A stretch of DNA of 7,505 nt from Clostridiales bacterium (GTDB taxonomy: Bacteria; Bacillota; Clostridia; Christensenellales; Pumilibacteraceae): positions 1 to 7,505 of the forward strand of contig JAIEBL010000153.1 in assembly GCA_029069015.1 (NCBI GenBank), written 5' to 3'. The stretch's first letter is position 1; every line of letters starts with the position of its first letter. Positions 1 through 7,035 of the stretch are shown here, in pieces. The notes below the pieces were generated by a model. That model had not been told where the DNA came from. It made no database searches and saw nothing but the letters and a program-made list of their open reading frames with translations. Both the position numbers and the translations under genes were made by a program.

Positions 1-557
1 TCGTTGCAAAGCAGCGACAAGCTTCCCTCCGGACAAATCTGCAAAAGATTGCCGTCCTGCAAAAGCCGATTGACTTCTTCGAAACACCGTTTCTTTTGGT
101 CGTGCTCTTCGGGAATGGGAATTGCGCCCGCGTTACGGAGCAAGAACCCTACCCGCAGATCCATGTTGCGCGCAAGCGATAAAAAGTGCATTTGCCGCAT
201 GCCGAACAGATAGACGCCGATCATCTGAATGTCAAGCGGATGAATGTGGTTGCTGACGATGACCGCGCCCGACTTTTTGATTGCCTTGACGTTTTCTTTC
301 CCCACCACTTTGACATGGTGCACTACGCGCAGGTAAAACCGCAGTACGGTATTGGCAACGATGCGGTGCATAAAGCGAACGAACCGCCGCCCCTTTCGCA
401 TGTCGTAAAACCGATACGTATTGTAATCGATTTTACTCTTTCTGAACTTCATTTTCGGAACGTATTCGCCCTCTTTGAAATGCGGCTGCGTTTCGTCCGT
501 TTGCGGCACGTCTTGCACTTCCTCTGTGGGCGTTCCGTTCTTTTCGGGTTCGGTCAT
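1..557 (-). CDS. PlsC-type 1-acylglycerol-3-phosphate acyltransferase (3' end outside window)
   Basis: The reverse strand is open from the ATG at 557 to the window edge: 185 residues and no stop, so the C-terminus is missing. Seen: the acyltransferase block I motif NHIHPLD at residues 103-109 (H104 and D109 form the HX4D catalytic pair), a block II-like stretch GFLLRNAGAIPIP at 137-149, and block III CPEGS at 175-179. These are the signatures of the PlsC/LPLAT family, which transfers an acyl chain to lysophosphatidic acid or a related lysophospholipid at the inner face of the cytoplasmic membrane. A charged N-terminal extension of about 40 residues, rich in E, D, Q and K, precedes the domain. 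A hydrophobic or amphipathic stretch lies around 66-82. The start is supported by a GAGGA ribosome-binding site (563-567) five bases upstream and a promoter at 586-614. The family assignment is firm; the exact acceptor is inferred. The gene diverges from the DUF3810 gene. Confidence 0.9.
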   Translation of the reverse strand, partial: MTEPEKNGTPTEEVQDVPQTDETQPHFKEGEYVPKMKFRKSKIDYNTYRFYDMRKGRRFVRFMHRIVANTVLRFYLRVVHHVKVVGKENVKAIKKSGAVIVSNHIHPLDIQMIGVYLFGMRQMHFLSLARNMDLRVGFLLRNAGAIPIPEEHDQKKRCFEEVNRLLQDGNLLQICPEGSLSLLCN

Positions 558-585
558 GCTTGTCCTCGCTTTTTTAATCGAATAC

Positions 586-614
586 AGTATACCATGGTAA
601 GACCGCTTTCGCAA
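586..614 (-). promoter_or_regulatory. Sigma-A-type promoter for the acyltransferase gene
   Basis: Read on the minus strand: -35 TTGCGA (609-614), a 17-bp spacer, and -10 TATACT (586-591). Transcription should start near 579, giving a leader of roughly 22 nt with the GAGGA ribosome-binding site in it. The -10 is followed by GTAT, so ATAC-T-GTAT forms a small dyad that recurs at the divergent promoter. Confidence 0.7.
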
Positions 615-653
615 CCGTTTACCGCTCTTTTTTCCCTTTTACCTTTGTTTGTC

Positions 654-682
654 TTTACATTGCGCCCGTTTTACGCTATACT
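654..682 (+). promoter_or_regulatory. Sigma-A-type promoter for the DUF3810 gene
   Basis: -35 TTTACA (654-659), a 17-bp spacer, and -10 TATACT (677-682). This is a 5/6 match to each consensus hexamer with ideal spacing. Transcription is expected 6-7 nt after the -10, at about 689, which is the first base of the GTG start codon. No ribosome-binding site fits between promoter and start, so the transcript is predicted to be leaderless. Confidence 0.7.
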
Positions 683-688
683 GTATCC

Positions 689-1900
689 GTGGAAGCAAAG
701 AAAAAGAAAACTTTGATCGTTCTTTACGGCGTCTGCGGCGGATTAATTCTGTTGCTCCTGCTTTTACTGTGGGTGCGCACGCTCTCGCCCAAGCTTGCCG
801 ACTTTGTGTGCCGCTATATATCCCGCCCGTTCATCTTTGTTATGGGGCACTTTTCGGGGCTGTTGTCTTTCTCGCTGTTCGAGTTTGCCGTCATCGGCAT
901 CGTTATCGCGGCAATCGTGCTGCTCGTTTTAATGATCCGCGCGCTCATCGCTAAAAAAGGCGGTGCGGTGCTGAAAGGGCTTGCCGTGGTTATTATCTGC
1001 GTTTTGTCCGTGTTCGATTTATACACATTGATCGTAGGCTTTGCGTACTACCGCTCGCCCACGCCTGTCCCCGTTTCCGAAAAGGAATACACGCCGCGGG
1101 AAGTAACGCAAATGGTGCGCACGTTTGCAGACGACTACAACGCGCTTGCCGAAAAGTTCCCGCGCGACGAGCACGGCAACGTGATTTCCCCCTATTCCGT
1201 TCGGCAGCTTTCCGACCTACTTACGAAAGAATACAAGCGGCTCGGCTCATCTTACTACTACGGCTACACGCCGAAAGCTAAACCCATCGCCAACAGTTGG
1301 GTGCTCACGCTCAATAATCTTACGGGCATTACGTTCGTACCGCTTGCCGAACCAACCGTCAACCGCGATATGCCGCCCAGCGACCTTCCCGCCACTATGG
1401 CGCACGAAATGGCGCACGCAAAGGGCGTGATGCGAGAAGGCGACGCAAACTTCGTTTCCTACTATCTTTTACTCTCGTCCGACGACGACTATCTGCGTTA
1501 CTGCGGCTACTTTTCGGTATTCTATTCGGCACTTTCCGCCGTAAACGCGAACACCAATAAAAAGACAGACTATCTCGAAATTGCGGCGGGCATGAATCCC
1601 AAGATTTCCAAAGAAACACAAAACGCCTACCGCTTTTGGACGGAAAAATCGAAGCAACCGGGGTTCGCGGGATTTATCAACCGCGTCACCGAAAAAATCA
1701 GCGACTTTATGAACGACATCTTTTTAAAAAGTAACGGCGCAGATAACGGCAATGACAGCTATTCCGACAAAGTGTCGGACGGCGGCGTTTCCAACCCCAC
1801 GCCCCCCAATCCCGATACGGGCGAAATCTTCTACGACGTTACGTACAGCAGCGTGCAGAAAATGTTCTTCGCCGTGTACGAAGAGCGATACGGAAAATAA
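689..1900 (+). CDS. DUF3810 family membrane protein, putative zinc metallopeptidase
   Basis: 403 residues. The N-terminus is lysine-rich (residues 2-7) and is followed by hydrophobic segments at about 8-29, 50-85 and 94-120, so the N-terminal third is membrane-embedded and the rest is a soluble domain. HEMAH at 239-243 is an HExxH zinc-binding motif. It is followed by the REGDANFVSYYL segment (249-260), where E250 is the likely third ligand, matching the DUF3810 pattern of an HExxH helix followed by a Glu-containing AN(F) segment. The C-terminal tail (about 350-378) is Asn/Asp/Ser/Pro-rich and probably disordered. No substrate is known for the family; peptidase activity is inferred from the motif. 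The start is GTG at 689: it keeps the basic N-terminus before the first membrane segment, but there is no ribosome-binding site and the promoter places the mRNA 5' end at or next to this codon. The stop lies 2 bp from the convergent alpha-galactosidase stop, with no obvious terminator hairpin between. Confidence 0.85.
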   Translation: MEAKKKKTLIVLYGVCGGLILLLLLLLWVRTLSPKLADFVCRYISRPFIFVMGHFSGLLSFSLFEFAVIGIVIAAIVLLVLMIRALIAKKGGAVLKGLAVVIICVLSVFDLYTLIVGFAYYRSPTPVPVSEKEYTPREVTQMVRTFADDYNALAEKFPRDEHGNVISPYSVRQLSDLLTKEYKRLGSSYYYGYTPKAKPIANSWVLTLNNLTGITFVPLAEPTVNRDMPPSDLPATMAHEMAHAKGVMREGDANFVSYYLLLSSDDDYLRYCGYFSVFYSALSAVNANTNKKTDYLEIAAGMNPKISKETQNAYRFWTEKSKQPGFAGFINRVTEKISDFMNDIFLKSNGADNGNDSYSDKVSDGGVSNPTPPNPDTGEIFYDVTYSSVQKMFFAVYEERYGK

Positions 1901-1902
1901 AA

Positions 1903-4080
1903 CTATTTACATTCCTCGATATGCCATAAGACGCTTTCAAAGTCGGCTAGTTGCGGTAAGGGCAGTCCGCTTTCCATCAGCGCCTTGCCGCTTGCCGTCA
2001 CGCCCAATTCTGCGACCGTATAGTTCTTGTCGCTTGCAAGCCCGCGCGGCTTTACCCGGAAGAGCGGTTCGTTGGGATTGTACAGGCATTTTACCGCCAC
2101 GAGCATGGCTTTCGTTTTATCTTTGCTTACGAGCATTTGACAAATGTAATCTTTAAAGGAAGCGTCGGTCAGCCGATACAAATCGCCGCCCAAAACAAGC
2201 GCGTCGATTTTTTTATACGCTTCTACCTGCGCTTTGACTTGCACTTTTTCTTGACTCGAAAGCTTCGTTAAATCGAGTTCGTAGCCGAACGCGCCGAGTG
2301 CCGCTACGTTAAACCGCGTGGAAAGCGGCACGGTTCTGTGCGTTTGGTGATTGGGGCAAACGGACACGTGACAGCTCATTGAAGAATTGGGATAGCAGTA
2401 CGACGTGCCGTACTGAATTTTTGCCCGAGCGTATGCGTCGGTATTGTCGCTCGTCCAGATCTGCGGAAAGTAGTATAACGCTCCGCCGTCGAAGCGTCCG
2501 CCGCCGCTCGCGCACCCCTCGAAGAATACGTTCGGGAACGCCGTCGTCAGCCGCTCGGCAAACGCGTAAAAGCCGAGCGTATAGCGGTGCAGAAATTCGC
2601 CCTGCCGATCGGGCGAAAGCGAAGAAGAATAGTTCTCCGTAATATCCCTGTTCTTATCCCACTTTACGTACGAAATATCGTTGTTTTTTAAAATCGCGGA
2701 AACTGCGTCGAACACGTAGTCTACTACTTCTTTTTTGGTAAAATCCAACACGAGTTGGTTGCGGCTTTTGCTGGTCGTAACGCCTGCCTTTGCGATCGCC
2801 CAATCGGGGTGCTTACGGTATAGATCGCTGTCTTCGCTGACCATTTCGGGCTCGAACCAAAGCCCGAATTTCATTCCGTAGCGCTTGCACCTTGCGGTCA
2901 GGGTATGAAGTCCTCCGCGAAGCTTTCGTTCGTTTACGACCCAATCGCCCAGCCCTGAGCGGTCGTCGTCTCGTTTACCGAACCAACCGTCGTCCAAAAC
3001 GAACGTATCGATGCCCAATTCGTGCGCCTCGTCAATGAGCGCGAGCAGCCTGTCGGCATCGAAATCGAAATACGTTCCTTCCCAGTTGTTCGCAACGATC
3101 GGGCGACGCTTAAACGCAAGCTCAGGCGGCATGATCCGCTCACGGAAAAAGTCGTGATACGCCCGCGACATTTCGCCGAGACCTGCGGCAGAATAGCAGA
3201 GCGCGGCTTGCGGCGTAGCAAACGATTCGCCGCTACCAAGCCGCCAACAGAACTGTGCGTCATTGATGCCGCCCTGCACGCGTACACTTTTATCGGAAGA
3301 CGTTTCGCAAGTCAGCGCAAACGAGCCGCTGTATAGCAGCGTAAAACCGTAGCACGCGCCGTGCTCTTCGCCGCATCCCTCTTCCGTAAGTGCAAGAAAG
3401 GGATTCATTTGCGCCGAAGAATACCCGCGCAACGATTCTATGCGAAGCGTACCCTCGGCAAGCGGCGTAACGGCAGGCATGCGCTCGCTCCCCCAGCTTC
3501 CCGCAAGGCGCAAGGCGTGGTAGGGCTTATCGGTATGCGGCAGATCCAAGCAAAAAGAAAACGCCTTTTCAATCGTCGCATAATCGGCGCTTGCGTTTCG
3601 CACTACGCTGCTCCGCACCACCACGTCCGATTCTTCGGATACCGAATAGAGCAAATCGATTTCCGTTTCCGAGCAATCGTCTTTGAGCGTGACGATGAGC
3701 GTTTCGTCGCTACGGCGCACGCATGGCATACCGTCTAGCGGGATCGCACCCTTTACGATTTTATGCGACTTGTACAAAAAGCGGCTCATTGCCGCCCCAT
3801 CGGCACGACGCACGACCATCGTTGCTTCGCGGAAGTCGCCCTTACCGAACGACCCGATTTCGGCGGGCATGGCATTTAATTGCATATCCGCGTTGATATC
3901 GTCTACTTTCGGTGCGAGATTTTCGCCGCGCGTGCGTACGAGAAAACCTAGGTCACTCTTACTTATCTTTCCCCCGAAATACAGATGTTGCAAATACCCC
4001 GCGGCATTTACGTACATACAGTAGCTGTACCCCTTACCGCCTAAGTTAAAAGCATGAAGCTTTGCGTCGTATTCTATCAT
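1903..4080 (-). CDS. Alpha-galactosidase, glycoside hydrolase family 36
   Basis: 725 residues, full length for bacterial GH36. It hydrolyses terminal alpha-1,6-galactose from melibiose, raffinose or stachyose with retention of configuration. Seen in order: an N-terminal beta-sandwich region (about 1-320), then the TIM barrel beginning at NNWEGTYFDF (331-340), the substrate-binding DDGW (363-366), FGLWFEPEMVS (405-415), KWDKNR (473-478) with nucleophile D475, EGCASGGGRFD (521-531), and WTSDNTDA (542-549) with acid/base D545. The 70-residue gap between the two catalytic Asp residues and every surrounding motif are as in active GH36 enzymes. There is no signal peptide, so it is cytosolic and its substrate must be imported; no sugar transporter or regulator is in the window. 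The ATG at 4080 begins a typical family N-terminus. The ribosome-binding site is weak (G-rich, GCGGAAAG directly before ATG). Promoter at 4110-4138. It lies downstream of the 16S gene on the same strand, separated by a terminator and repeats. Confidence 0.96.
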   Translation of the reverse strand: MIEYDAKLHAFNLGGKGYSYCMYVNAAGYLQHLYFGGKISKSDLGFLVRTRGENLAPKVDDINADMQLNAMPAEIGSFGKGDFREATMVVRRADGAAMSRFLYKSHKIVKGAIPLDGMPCVRRSDETLIVTLKDDCSETEIDLLYSVSEESDVVVRSSVVRNASADYATIEKAFSFCLDLPHTDKPYHALRLAGSWGSERMPAVTPLAEGTLRIESLRGYSSAQMNPFLALTEEGCGEEHGACYGFTLLYSGSFALTCETSSDKSVRVQGGINDAQFCWRLGSGESFATPQAALCYSAAGLGEMSRAYHDFFRERIMPPELAFKRRPIVANNWEGTYFDFDADRLLALIDEAHELGIDTFVLDDGWFGKRDDDRSGLGDWVVNERKLRGGLHTLTARCKRYGMKFGLWFEPEMVSEDSDLYRKHPDWAIAKAGVTTSKSRNQLVLDFTKKEVVDYVFDAVSAILKNNDISYVKWDKNRDITENYSSSLSPDRQGEFLHRYTLGFYAFAERLTTAFPNVFFEGCASGGGRFDGGALYYFPQIWTSDNTDAYARAKIQYGTSYCYPNSSMSCHVSVCPNHQTHRTVPLSTRFNVAALGAFGYELDLTKLSSQEKVQVKAQVEAYKKIDALVLGGDLYRLTDASFKDYICQMLVSKDKTKAMLVAVKCLYNPNEPLFRVKPRGLASDKNYTVAELGVTASGKALMESGLPLPQLADFESVLWHIEECK

Positions 4081-4109
4081 CTTTCCGCCCCCGAAAATTT
4101 TTCAACAAT

Positions 4110-4138
4110 AGTATACAGCCGCCAAAATAAAAAGGCAA
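4110..4138 (-). promoter_or_regulatory. Promoter for the alpha-galactosidase gene
   Basis: On the minus strand: -35 TTGCCT (4133-4138), a 17-bp spacer, and -10 TATACT (4110-4115). The start site near 4103 gives a leader of about 23 nt to the ATG at 4080. No clear operator or CRE box was recognised next to it. Confidence 0.6.
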
Positions 4139-4180
4139 GCAAAAGCAGTATGCCCGTTGTTTTTTATGGGGATATGACCA

Positions 4181-4280
4181 CCCCCACTGTCATTTCGAGC
4201 AAGCACCCCCCTACTGTCATTTCGACCGAGCGAAGCGAGCGGAGAAATCTTTTTCGAGCATTCCAGTCGAAATGACAACG
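4181..4280. repeat. REP-like palindromic repeat, one partial and one full copy
   Basis: The core TGTCATTTCGA occurs twice in direct orientation (4188-4198 and 4215-4225), each preceded by a run of five or six C and ACTG or TACTG, and once inverted (4267-4277). The second copy starts a hairpin at 4219-4248: ATTTC pairs with GAAAT, then CCG/CGG, a tandem A-G/G-A mismatch, CG/CG and a 3-base loop. The outer pair 4215-4225/4267-4277 encloses a 63-bp unit. The first copy is truncated after the core. The form is that of a short interspersed extragenic palindrome; no coding potential is seen. Confidence 0.7.
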
Positions 4281-4366
4281 GTGCAAGGCAATATACAAAA
4301 CGAGCGGCAAGTTTTCGTTCGCCGCCCGCTTTAAACACATTTTTCAGCTCTCGCTTTTACTCAGCG

Positions 4367-4475
4367 TCCCGTCCGTGCAAGTAATCGCGTAAAGGCTATT
4401 TTTTAGTTTATTTACGCTACGCTGGATTCCTCGTCTCTCCGCTACGCTCCGTTTCCCTCGGAATGACGGACGGGA
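4367..4475. repeat. Second palindromic repeat, diverged relative of the first, opposite orientation
   Basis: A perfect 10-bp inverted repeat (TCCCGTCCGT at 4367-4376 and its complement at 4466-4475) bounds a 109-bp unit. The right part (4424-4467), read on the minus strand, has the order GTCATTCCGA, then GCGTAGCG, then GAGGAATCC. The 4215-4250 repeat has the order GTCATTTCGA, GCGAAGCG, GAGAAATC, so the two look like variants of one family. The left part holds a smaller stem, GCGTAAA (4387-4393) with TTTACGC (4411-4417). Confidence 0.6.
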
Positions 4476-4525
4476 TAGCATTGCATTATCTTACGCAATC
4501 ATACGTTCCTTTCGGCAGCACTTAC

Positions 4526-4651
4526 ATTGCGCGGGTCAGAGCCGAGCAAGACGAGGCACGCGAGGAAAACCCGAGGGAGTTTACTAAGTCGTAAATGACC
4601 GAGGGTTGCCGCAGTGTAACAAAGTATTGCGACGGCTATCACCCGCGCAAT
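4526..4651. repeat. 126-bp element with 19-bp terminal inverted repeats
   Basis: The 19-bp ends (4526-4544 and 4633-4651) are inverted copies matching at 17 of 19 positions, beginning ATTGCGCGGG. Inside is a nested hairpin, GTTTAC and GTAAAT around a 6-base loop in the TTTACTAAGTCGTAAA segment, flanked by AACCC/GGGTT and by two GAGGG-type boxes. There is no open reading frame and no visible target-site duplication. It could be a MITE-like or REP-like element or a structured RNA; sequence alone does not decide. Its right end abuts the rRNA terminator. Confidence 0.65.
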
Positions 4652-4690
4652 AAAGAAAAGCACTGTACGGCGGTTACCATACAGTGCTTT
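4651..4690 (-). terminator. Intrinsic terminator after the 16S rRNA gene
   Basis: A perfect 11-bp stem (4657-4667 with 4680-4690) with a 12-base loop. Read on the minus strand it is followed by U-rich sequence (UUUUCUUUAUU). On the plus strand no U-run follows, so it serves the leftward 16S transcript. Its position about 120 nt past the 16S 3' end indicates that transcription stops before any other rRNA gene. Confidence 0.75.
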
Positions 4691-6312
<1,622 letters not shown>

Positions 6313-6498
6313 TTTGTATACTCAAACAAAGCGCTTCGCGCCTTATCTAAATATCCCTTTGATTCTTTCTCAAAACAATCGTTCTGACTGTTTCAATAAT
6401 ATTGACGTCGATTTTTTTTACTTTGTGTGTACTTTAAATCTTCGCTTTCTATTTTCTTCCCTGTCAATGTGCATTACTAGCTACCCTAAACAGACAGC
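6313..6498 (-). other. 16S rRNA 5' leader
   Basis: A transcribed spacer of about 186 nt between the predicted start site and the mature 16S 5' end. It is AU-rich. It includes a small hairpin GCGC-GAA-GCGC near the mature end (about 6331-6341) and the segment 6468-6480, complementary to the 3' trailer. No peptide with a ribosome-binding site is seen on either strand. Confidence 0.55.
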
Positions 6499-6504
6499 CT
6501 ATAA

Positions 6505-6555
6505 AGTATATCACAGCTTTTTTTATAATGTCAAGCATTTTTTTATTCTTTATTG
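6505..6555 (-). promoter_or_regulatory. Strong rRNA promoter with UP-like A/T tract
   Basis: On the minus strand: a perfect -35 TTGACA (6529-6534), an 18-bp A-rich spacer, and -10 TATACT (6505-6510). Upstream of the -35 lies an A-tract region (about 6537-6555) resembling an UP element. The start is predicted near 6498. The combination of a consensus -35 and an A/T-rich upstream region is typical of rRNA promoters. Confidence 0.8.
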
Positions 6556-6559
6556 ATGA

Positions 6560-6583
6560 AATTTTACACAAAGTAGTAAAATT
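6560..6583. promoter_or_regulatory. Perfect 8-bp inverted repeat, possible operator
   Basis: AATTTTAC (6560-6567) and GTAAAATT (6576-6583) are exact inverted copies around an 8-bp spacer. The dyad overlaps the candidate -35 of the Cys-rich gene and lies just upstream of the A/T tract of the rRNA promoter. It could be a repressor or activator site; it lacks the GC-rich stem of a terminator. Confidence 0.4.
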
Positions 6584-6591
6584 CGCATAAA
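6563..6591 (+). promoter_or_regulatory. Candidate promoter for the Cys-rich gene
   Basis: -35 TTTACA (6563-6568), a 17-bp spacer, and -10 CATAAA (6586-6591). The start near 6598 gives a leader of about 50 nt. The leader contains a perfect 14-bp palindrome, ATAGTATATACTAT (6619-6632). The TATACT inside that palindrome looks like a -10, but it would place the start within the ribosome-binding site and has no -35, so the upstream pair is preferred. Confidence 0.45.
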
Positions 6592-6647
6592 AAGCGGAAC
6601 GAAAAATTCGCGCCGACCATAGTATATACTATACGGAGGATATACCA

Positions 6648-6932
6648 ATGAATTACGATTACGATAACAACAACTGCTGCCGTTGCCGCTGCAACCGGGA
6701 GCAAAACTGCTATGAGCAAAACCGTTGCGACTGCGAACAGAACCGCCATGAGCAGAACCGCTGCAATTGCAACAACAACTGCCACAATCACAATAACGAT
6801 TGCCACAGAGACGACGACTGCCGCGATAAGCACGACAACGATTGCCGCAAAAACGAATGCTGCTGCAAAATCGTAGAACGCAGATGCGGCGTGTGCGATT
6901 GTCTTCGCCGTCTGTTCTGCTGCGGCAAGTAA
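6648..6932 (+). CDS. Small Cys-rich, Asn/Asp/Arg-rich hydrophilic protein of unknown function
   Basis: 94 residues with 21 Cys (22%), 5 His, and many Asn, Asp and Arg. Three zones are seen: residues 1-17 with NNN and CCRCRC; a central low-complexity part (18-70) with three EQNR units (23-26, 30-33, 35-38) and Cys spaced every 4-10 residues in an Asn/Asp/His background; and a less biased C-terminus (71-94) starting CCC, then CGVCDC and LFCCGK. There is no signal peptide or membrane segment. I do not recognise a named family. The composition suggests metal binding or a disulfide-linked structural protein such as a spore-coat component; both are inference. The gene is real by its signals: GGAGGA (6635-6640) seven bases before the ATG, and a strong terminator 30 bp after the stop. 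It diverges from the 16S rRNA promoter. Confidence 0.8.
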   Translation: MNYDYDNNNCCRCRCNREQNCYEQNRCDCEQNRHEQNRCNCNNNCHNHNNDCHRDDDCRDKHDNDCRKNECCCKIVERRCGVCDCLRRLFCCGK

Positions 6933-6953
6933 GCAACGCGACAACCTACCCCC

Positions 6954-7006
6954 CAAAAAAAAGAACGCGCGCCCTCTCCGATACGGAGAAAGACGTGCGT
7001 TTTTTT
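6954..7006. terminator. Probably bidirectional intrinsic terminator
   Basis: A long hairpin at 6964-7001: the outer stem AACGCGCG pairs with CGTGCGTT (one G-U), then a small internal loop, then TCTCCG with CGGAGA around a short loop. Seven T follow on the plus strand (7000-7006), and a run of A precedes it (from 6955), which is a U-tract when read from the other side. It sits between the convergent Cys-rich gene and the ABC-F gene and should end both transcripts. Confidence 0.85.
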
Positions 7007-7035
7007 GTCGGCTCTGCTACCTTTATAGCGTGCCG

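Noticed and set aside
4..954. Plus-strand open frames at 4-213, 186-716 and 649-954.
   Set aside because: The first two are antisense to the acyltransferase gene, whose reverse frame carries catalytic motifs; the third overlaps the DUF3810 frame out of phase.
4054..4338. Short open frames on both strands in the repeat-rich interval.
   Set aside because: They run through the palindromic repeats and the alpha-galactosidase promoter, with no ribosome-binding site or recognisable protein features.
4181..4651. Possible CRISPR array.
   Set aside because: The repeats are palindromic, in mixed orientation and unevenly spaced; there is no regular repeat-spacer pattern and no cas gene.
6462..6467. 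A second perfect TTGACA on the minus strand inside the 16S leader, as a possible tandem rRNA promoter.
   Set aside because: No acceptable -10 lies 16-19 bp downstream; the best A/T-rich hexamer is about 24 bp away.
6564..6956. Open frame on the minus strand encoding a very hydrophobic, Ala/Val-rich protein, plus another Cys-rich minus frame at 6550-6936.
   Set aside because: Both are antisense shadows of the Cys-rich gene: its many Asn, Asp, Cys and Arg codons read as Val, Ala and Ile in reverse. They lack a ribosome-binding site, whereas the plus frame has one and a terminator.
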